Positions 59,823 through 64,000 of a stretch of 64,000 nucleotides of DNA are shown here, in pieces. The stretch covers positions 12,724,501 through 12,788,500 of the forward strand of contig CM050449.1 of the NCBI GenBank assembly GCA_027563935.2. The letters are read 5' to 3'. The notes beneath the pieces are model-generated. The model saw only the letters and a program-made list of their open reading frames with translations, was not told where the DNA came from and did no database searches. Positions within the stretch are counted from its first letter, which is position 1. The number at the start of each line of letters is the position of its first letter. Position numbers and translations under genes: made by a program. The stretch is from Costus lasius. Its lineage: Eukaryota; Streptophyta; Magnoliopsida; Zingiberales; Costaceae.

Positions 59823-60346
59823 TAGGGATGGCAAAAAACCCCATCCCCGATCCGACCCGACCCGAAGTCAACGGGGAAAACCCGAGTTGACTGGGGGTCG
59901 GGTCGGGTTCGGGGAAAACCCGACGGGGGTATAGTCGGGTCGGGGTCGGGTATGGGAATTTAGGTACCCGCCCCGAACCCGACCCCGAACCCGCCCCGAC
60001 TATTAAAATAACAAATTTACCCCTTATAAGTTATAACCTAGTTACTAAATTTTAATAATTTATGTAGAAATGATGATATAATTTATGTAAAATATTTTTT
60101 TATTTATATATTATGAATAAAAAATGCAAATTAATTTTAAAATATTATTTATAATATATATTTATTTTTTAGGTCGGGCGGGGTCGGGTTTCCCCGCGGG
60201 TTCGGGTTACCCCGCGGGGTCGGGTGTGGGGCAGGGTTTTCTAAACCCGTCGGGTTCGGGGTCGGGTTCGGGGACGGGTTTGGGGAAGTCGGGGTCGGGT
60301 CGGGGATGGCAAAACCCGACCCCGACCCGCCCCGTTGCCATCCCTA
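59823..60346. mobile_element. hAT-type MITE, 524 bp, GGGTCGGG subterminal repeats, nested in the LINE
   Basis: Terminal inverted repeat TAGGGATGGCAA on the left and TTGCCATCCCTA on the right, with a perfect 8-bp target duplication TTCATGAG (59,815-59,822 and 60,347-60,354). Both ends are packed with CGGGTCGGGG/CCCCGACCCG motifs and the centre is AT-rich. No coding capacity. Confidence 0.95.
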
Positions 60347-60676
60347 TTCATGAGATCAAGAATTTGCTTACCATTAATAGCAGGTCAAAGAAGAGTAAGG
60401 TCTTTAACATACAGCCCGCCCTGGTTGCGAGGGAGAGTGGCTGTGTGCCAGTTGATGAGGTGTAATCCTTTCGAAGCAGCAGATGGAGCCCAGATGAAGT
60501 GGCGGATCTGTGCATTGAGGTGTTCCAAGTGGGCACTATTAAGACCGTTGGTGATCATGTTGTGGATTGGAATGGAGGATAATACACTCTTAGCTAAAGT
60601 AACCCGGCCAACTTGCGAGAGGTGTCGGCCTTGCCAAGATTGCAGGCGTTCATGAAACCAGGTGAGACAGTCTTGG

Positions 60677-60828
60677 AGCTTATTTACAGTGGAATGACTA
60701 TATAACTACTTACACAGTCAAGTATAGGATGCATTACATAAACAATCCAAGATACCTAGAACTTGCCAAATTAGATTACAATCGGCTGCAAACAATGTAC
60801 AAAAGAGAGATGAACTACATCCAGGAGT
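60677..60828 (+). pseudogene. cyclase copy 4: end of intron, exon 8
   Basis: The intron end resumes after the LINE, then exon 8 (60,728-60,826) of the usual 99 nt: [14 protein letters not shown]... to MNYIQE, open and almost identical to copy 3. The GT of the donor is kept, but the next base begins a foreign element (TGACACTGTCAG). No later exons follow in the window. Confidence 0.92.
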
Positions 60829-61900
60829 TGACACTGTCAGCAAGTGCACGGAAATGTCGCAGTAATATAAAAGATATCGTCTCCCACAGGGAACAAGATG
60901 AGTACTAGAAAATCTAATTCTTGGAATCTAAGCTAATCAAATCGTGGTTTTTGGAGCTTAAAAACTAAAATTAAGCAGGACAGTAAACAAGAAATCAAAC
61001 AACTACGACAGGGAAAATATATGAGAGAGAATATCAGGGCAAAGGTTTCCACCACTCTGACGATTTTACTTGTGCTAGAAATAAATGTTAATTACTTGGA
61101 TTTACAGATATGCATAAGGAATCTACCCTATGGTACAAGGTGCCCTCTTTCGAGTATACACCCCGGTATTTGCCTAGAACGTCTCCTACTTTTGCGGTGG
61201 ACCGTTCTAGGCAAACCCACTGGGTTCCGTGGTAGATTATGAACCCTCGAGCAAAGAACACGCACTTTCGCGTCGCGTCTTCACAAGATTCACATAGAGG
61301 TTCGGTCGTTACGGTCGAACTTTCGTTATGGACCATAACAACTATGACATGACGATACTTGGCCAAAGTAAAGATCAAGAAATAAATACATCTAGTGAAA
61401 TATGCTCAGAATATGATCCAAATAACAAGATTAAAACAAGAGTTGCAAACAGAAATCGTTAGAGGGCTTCAACCTCGCCCCGATACAAAGTTTACGTTAC
61501 AACCATCGTTGAATCGTTAAAAATCCTCTCTTTAAACATAGAAAAAATATAGGAAAAGGTATCTAGGAGGGAGGAGAAGATAAACCGAATGAAATAACCC
61601 AGGATTGCAAGGTTCCGATGATCAAATCTTCAAAAATCCGCTCGAAGTCGCCGAATCGCCGTGTTCTTCCGCCCCTAGTTGCTTCATCGCCCGATTACTT
61701 CTTATTAGGTCACGAATTTGGGGCTTTTATATCCTTTTCATTCGTCTTCGAGTTAGCTTTCCAAAAAGTCCTCACTTGCTAAATTTGGACTTGAATCGGG
61801 TTCAAAATCGAGGGAAAATCGAGAGGGTGTCGAGTTGATCCGTCCGCTTCACGGGTGAACCCCACGGGATTCACCAGGTGGTGAAGTCTTCGGCACATAT
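60829..61900 (+). mobile_element. LTR-like element start, inserted at the copy 4 exon 8 donor
   Basis: Begins TGACACTGTCAGCAAGTGC directly after GGAGT of the cyclase donor and continues with GTCTCCCACAGGGAACAAGA, a kind of sequence I associate with plant LTR retroelements. No coding domain lies in this part. On the right it is cut by the Copia LTR. The far end and target duplication are not in view, so this remains a probable call. Confidence 0.45.
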
Positions 61901-63565
61901 TGTAAAGTCCCTTGTAAGTAAGGGGGGCGAAACCCTAAGGTGGCGCAAACATAATATGGGCAGCGGATGCTAGGGTTTCATAGGATCGAAAACATGTCAC
62001 ATGATTAACTTTTAATAACAAGTATTCATGATAAGAATTCATACCATAGCCATTTCTAGATGGCGCCTTGGAAGCAAAAACGCAAATGCCTTTTCTCCAA
62101 AGATGACGCACACAATGAGAAGGCGACTACTTCCTCGGAGACTTTGTGCTAGCAAATCTTCAAGGAGTCCTTCGTATGGAGGAGATGAGATCTCTTGCGG
62201 CTAGGTCGATCAAGCTCTTGCTCCCCTCTTTTGTGTAACCCATTTACCACACGAGAGCGAGAGAATAAAGAGGCGACGAGTGCAACGTTCTCGTTGAACG
62301 TGGGAGCGTGGCTTCTAAAAATAGCAAGCCAAAAACTCGCCTCATACTCTCATGCGATCATGCGTTCACTTCAAGTGAACCAATCGCTCCTCTTTGAACC
62401 GAGCCATGGTTCAATTGCATTTGGTTCAAAGACCAAATCAAACCAGCCCAAGCCTTTAGTCCAGATCAAATTAAACCCCTAAGGCTTAAGATCTGACCGT
62501 TGATCTCTTGATGCTCTTGATCTCACCAATCTAGCATCAATTCTCTCAATCGAAGCTTACCGATCTCAAGCCCTAATCAATCAAACATGATCAGACCAGA
62601 TCTCACTTTCAATCAGAGATTAAATCCCTTTAAAACTGAACCTAAATAATTCAGTCCACACGATCTGACTTAAGTAAGCCATATCATCAAATTGTGCGAC
62701 CCTGAGGGTTTCCTTTAAATGTCGGTAACGATAACTCACGTTATCACGATCAGTGAGGGGTATCTAGCAACACATCACTGTCTCCCGATATAAAGAAAAG
62801 AGTCTTCCAAGACTACACCCAAAACACAGCACAAGTGTGAATCCAACTCACAAGGCATACATGCTTCCTCTGCCACTGGATGTTCTTTATTGGACAAGCC
62901 TGTCAAGCTCGTAACTCCAATATGATGAGCATGATTAGATCAGATGAACACAGTCATCTGGGTATGGCCATACACTTTCTCAATCATCTCATCCAGGGGG
63001 CCCCTTTAGAACATCACACTCCTTAAACAAGGAGACGGCAATCCTATGTCTATCACTGGTGCCCTAACCTGATTCAAGCTCACCATCCAAGATAGTCTAT
63101 AATCATTATGTTTCAAATGATATTGAACTACCTCAAAACAATGACAATCATCATTTAGAAACACAAGTGATCTCAAGTCAAAGGAAATGTGCCACTTGTA
63201 CACATACAAGGATCATTCACATTGTGACAAGCAATTGAATATCCTAGTAGGGTCTGTCCAGTACATCCAATGTACCCATGAGTCTACATCTTATTCCATG
63301 CTCGAAGCATCCTATAAGATTAGAGCACATATTAGTCTCAATCATATCAAGGCTGTCTCATGTTCACCAAGATATCTCGACTAAGGACTTTATAGCATGT
63401 CAGCCCAGCTGAACAGCTTTGAGACATTATTCAGAAGTACAATTATTGCAGCAGACAATATAACAACCTGAATAACAACCATGCCTTTATAAACATAAGA
63501 GTTTATACATGATACTGTTACAATCCCAAGGCCTCAAACATTAGCCTTAAGGGCATACCCCAACA
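61901..63565 (-). mobile_element. LTR of a Copia retrotransposon (minus strand)
   Basis: Read on the minus strand, the RNase H frame ends and is followed by a purine-rich tract (AAGTGCAAGTGGGAGAT) and then TGTTGGGGTATGCCC, the classical polypurine tract plus LTR start, placing one LTR end at 63,565. The other end is less sure; TGTAAAG at 61,901 gives a TG...CA element of 1,665 bp. The second LTR and target duplication are outside the window. Confidence 0.75.
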
Positions 63566-63585
63566 ATCTCCCACTTGCACTTAAT

Positions 63586-64000
63586 CTAATGGTTGAGAAA
63601 TCTCAAACCCATATTATTACAGTGCTTCTCATGCTTCTGCTGCGCCAGAGGCTTTGTAAGCGGGTCTGCCAGATTGTCATCTGTATGTACCTTGCAGACT
63701 TTGATCTCGCCACGATCTATGATCTCCCTGATCAAGTGAAACCGTCTCTGTATGTGCTTGGACTTCTGGTGCGACCGTGGTTCCTTTGCTTGTGCGATTG
63801 CTCCAGTGTTATCACAGAAGATAACCAAAGGATCTGCACTTGAAGGAACAACACCAAGTTCTCTCACGAACTTACGAATCCACACTGCCTCCTTGGATGC
63901 TTCCGAGGCTGCAACATACTCGGCTTCTGTTGTGGAATCAGCAACAGTTGACTGTTTGAAACTCTTCCACACCACTGCTCCTCCATTCAAGCTAAAAACA
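63586..64000 (-). CDS. Copia Pol, C-terminal RNase H domain (partial, runs off the window)
   Basis: End of a Ty1-copia polyprotein whose upstream part lies beyond base 64,000. It shows the Copia RNase H landmarks: NGGAVVWKSFKQST, DSTTEAEYVAASEASKEA, IFCDNTGAIAQAKEP, KHIQRRFHLIREIIDRGEI, and DDNLADPLTKPLAQQKHEKH, then stop at 63,586. Its likely job is degradation of the RNA strand during reverse transcription in virus-like particles. The visible frame has no break, so the element could be fairly young; activity cannot be judged without the rest. Confidence 0.93.
   Translation of the reverse strand, partial: VFSLNGGAVVWKSFKQSTVADSTTEAEYVAASEASKEAVWIRKFVRELGVVPSSADPLVIFCDNTGAIAQAKEPRSHQKSKHIQRRFHLIREIIDRGEIKVCKVHTDDNLADPLTKPLAQQKHEKHCNNMGLRFLNH

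Larger units (their letters stand above)
58503..60676 (-). mobile_element. LINE (L1-type) fragment inserted in cyclase copy 4
   Basis: A 5'-truncated non-LTR retrotransposon on the minus strand; its poly-A tail appears as the T run at 58,503-58,512. From its 5' side it encodes the end of the reverse transcriptase (60,660-60,540; GRVTLAKSVLSSIPIHN), then a zinc-binding RT domain (59,834-59,304; WKTLWQLPSKPHIKIF, CVLCQSAPETVTHLF), then an RNase H domain (59,078-58,536; KINKDGAWM, LFSEVLAIKSAL, IKSDSSEALNFV, giving D-E-D catalytic residues). Frames are broken between domains and a 524-bp MITE interrupts it. Cyclase intron sequence continues on both sides. No clear target duplication was found. 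Confidence 0.92.

Noticed and set aside
61021..61838. Small frames between the LTR-like element start and the Copia LTR
   Set aside because: No domain; lie within retroelement non-coding sequence.

Overview
The window is nuclear DNA of a flowering plant. Genes are split by GT-AG introns, intergenic space is AT-rich, and LTR retroelements, a LINE, hAT-type and Mutator-type MITEs and (AAT)n microsatellites fill most of the sequence. The protein families alone do not fix the species. Expansion of specialised labdane-type diterpene cyclases would fit a monocot such as a member of the ginger order, but this is a weak guess.

Layout. 1-7.1 kb is AT-rich intergenic DNA. 7.8-11.2 kb (+) holds a seven-exon bHLH110-like transcription factor gene (402 aa). 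12.7-13.5 kb (-) holds a four-exon universal stress protein gene of the PHOS32/34 type (179 aa). 13.5-24.9 kb is repeat-rich: two copies of one dispersed repeat (about 14.9-17.1 and 20.0-23.6 kb), the second carrying a 1.4-kb hAT-like element, then a 423-bp hAT-type MITE. From 25.0 to 60.8 kb lies a tandem cluster of class II diterpene cyclase (copalyl diphosphate synthase-like, TPS-c) genes.

The cluster holds two genes that read as intact: copy 1 (25.03-29.63 kb, 844 aa) and copy 3 (43.21-46.58 kb, 838 aa). Both keep the same exon pattern and the DIDD acid motif. The rest is wreckage of at least three more copies: a scrambled exon 9-10-11 fragment (32.0-32.6 kb), a pseudogene with exons 8-12 (32.65-37.0 kb) split by a 3,060-bp solo LTR with a perfect 5-bp target duplication, an isolated exon-1 scrap (37.24-37.37 kb), and a shredded copy 4 (52.5-60.8 kb) interrupted by a Mutator-like MITE, several kb of repeats, a LINE that itself carries a hAT MITE, and an LTR-like element. 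Copy 3 is flanked by inverted copies of one retroelement family; the right-hand copy leads into a 1-kb minisatellite. The window ends in a Copia retrotransposon on the minus strand (LTR about 61.9-63.57 kb, RNase H from 63.59 kb).

How the genes relate. The two intact cyclases would act in the plastid on geranylgeranyl diphosphate to make a copalyl/labdadienyl diphosphate for a class I synthase encoded elsewhere; no class I synthase or P450 gene is visible here. Both carry Arg where gibberellin-pathway ent-CPS carries the Mg2+-inhibition His. In both, the His/Asn catalytic-base pair of ent-CPS is replaced, and differently in each copy (Tyr/Cys and Phe/Phe). I read this as a specialised-metabolism locus whose two surviving members probably differ from ent-CPS, and perhaps from each other, in product. 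The bHLH and stress-protein genes are ordinary neighbours with no evident link to it.
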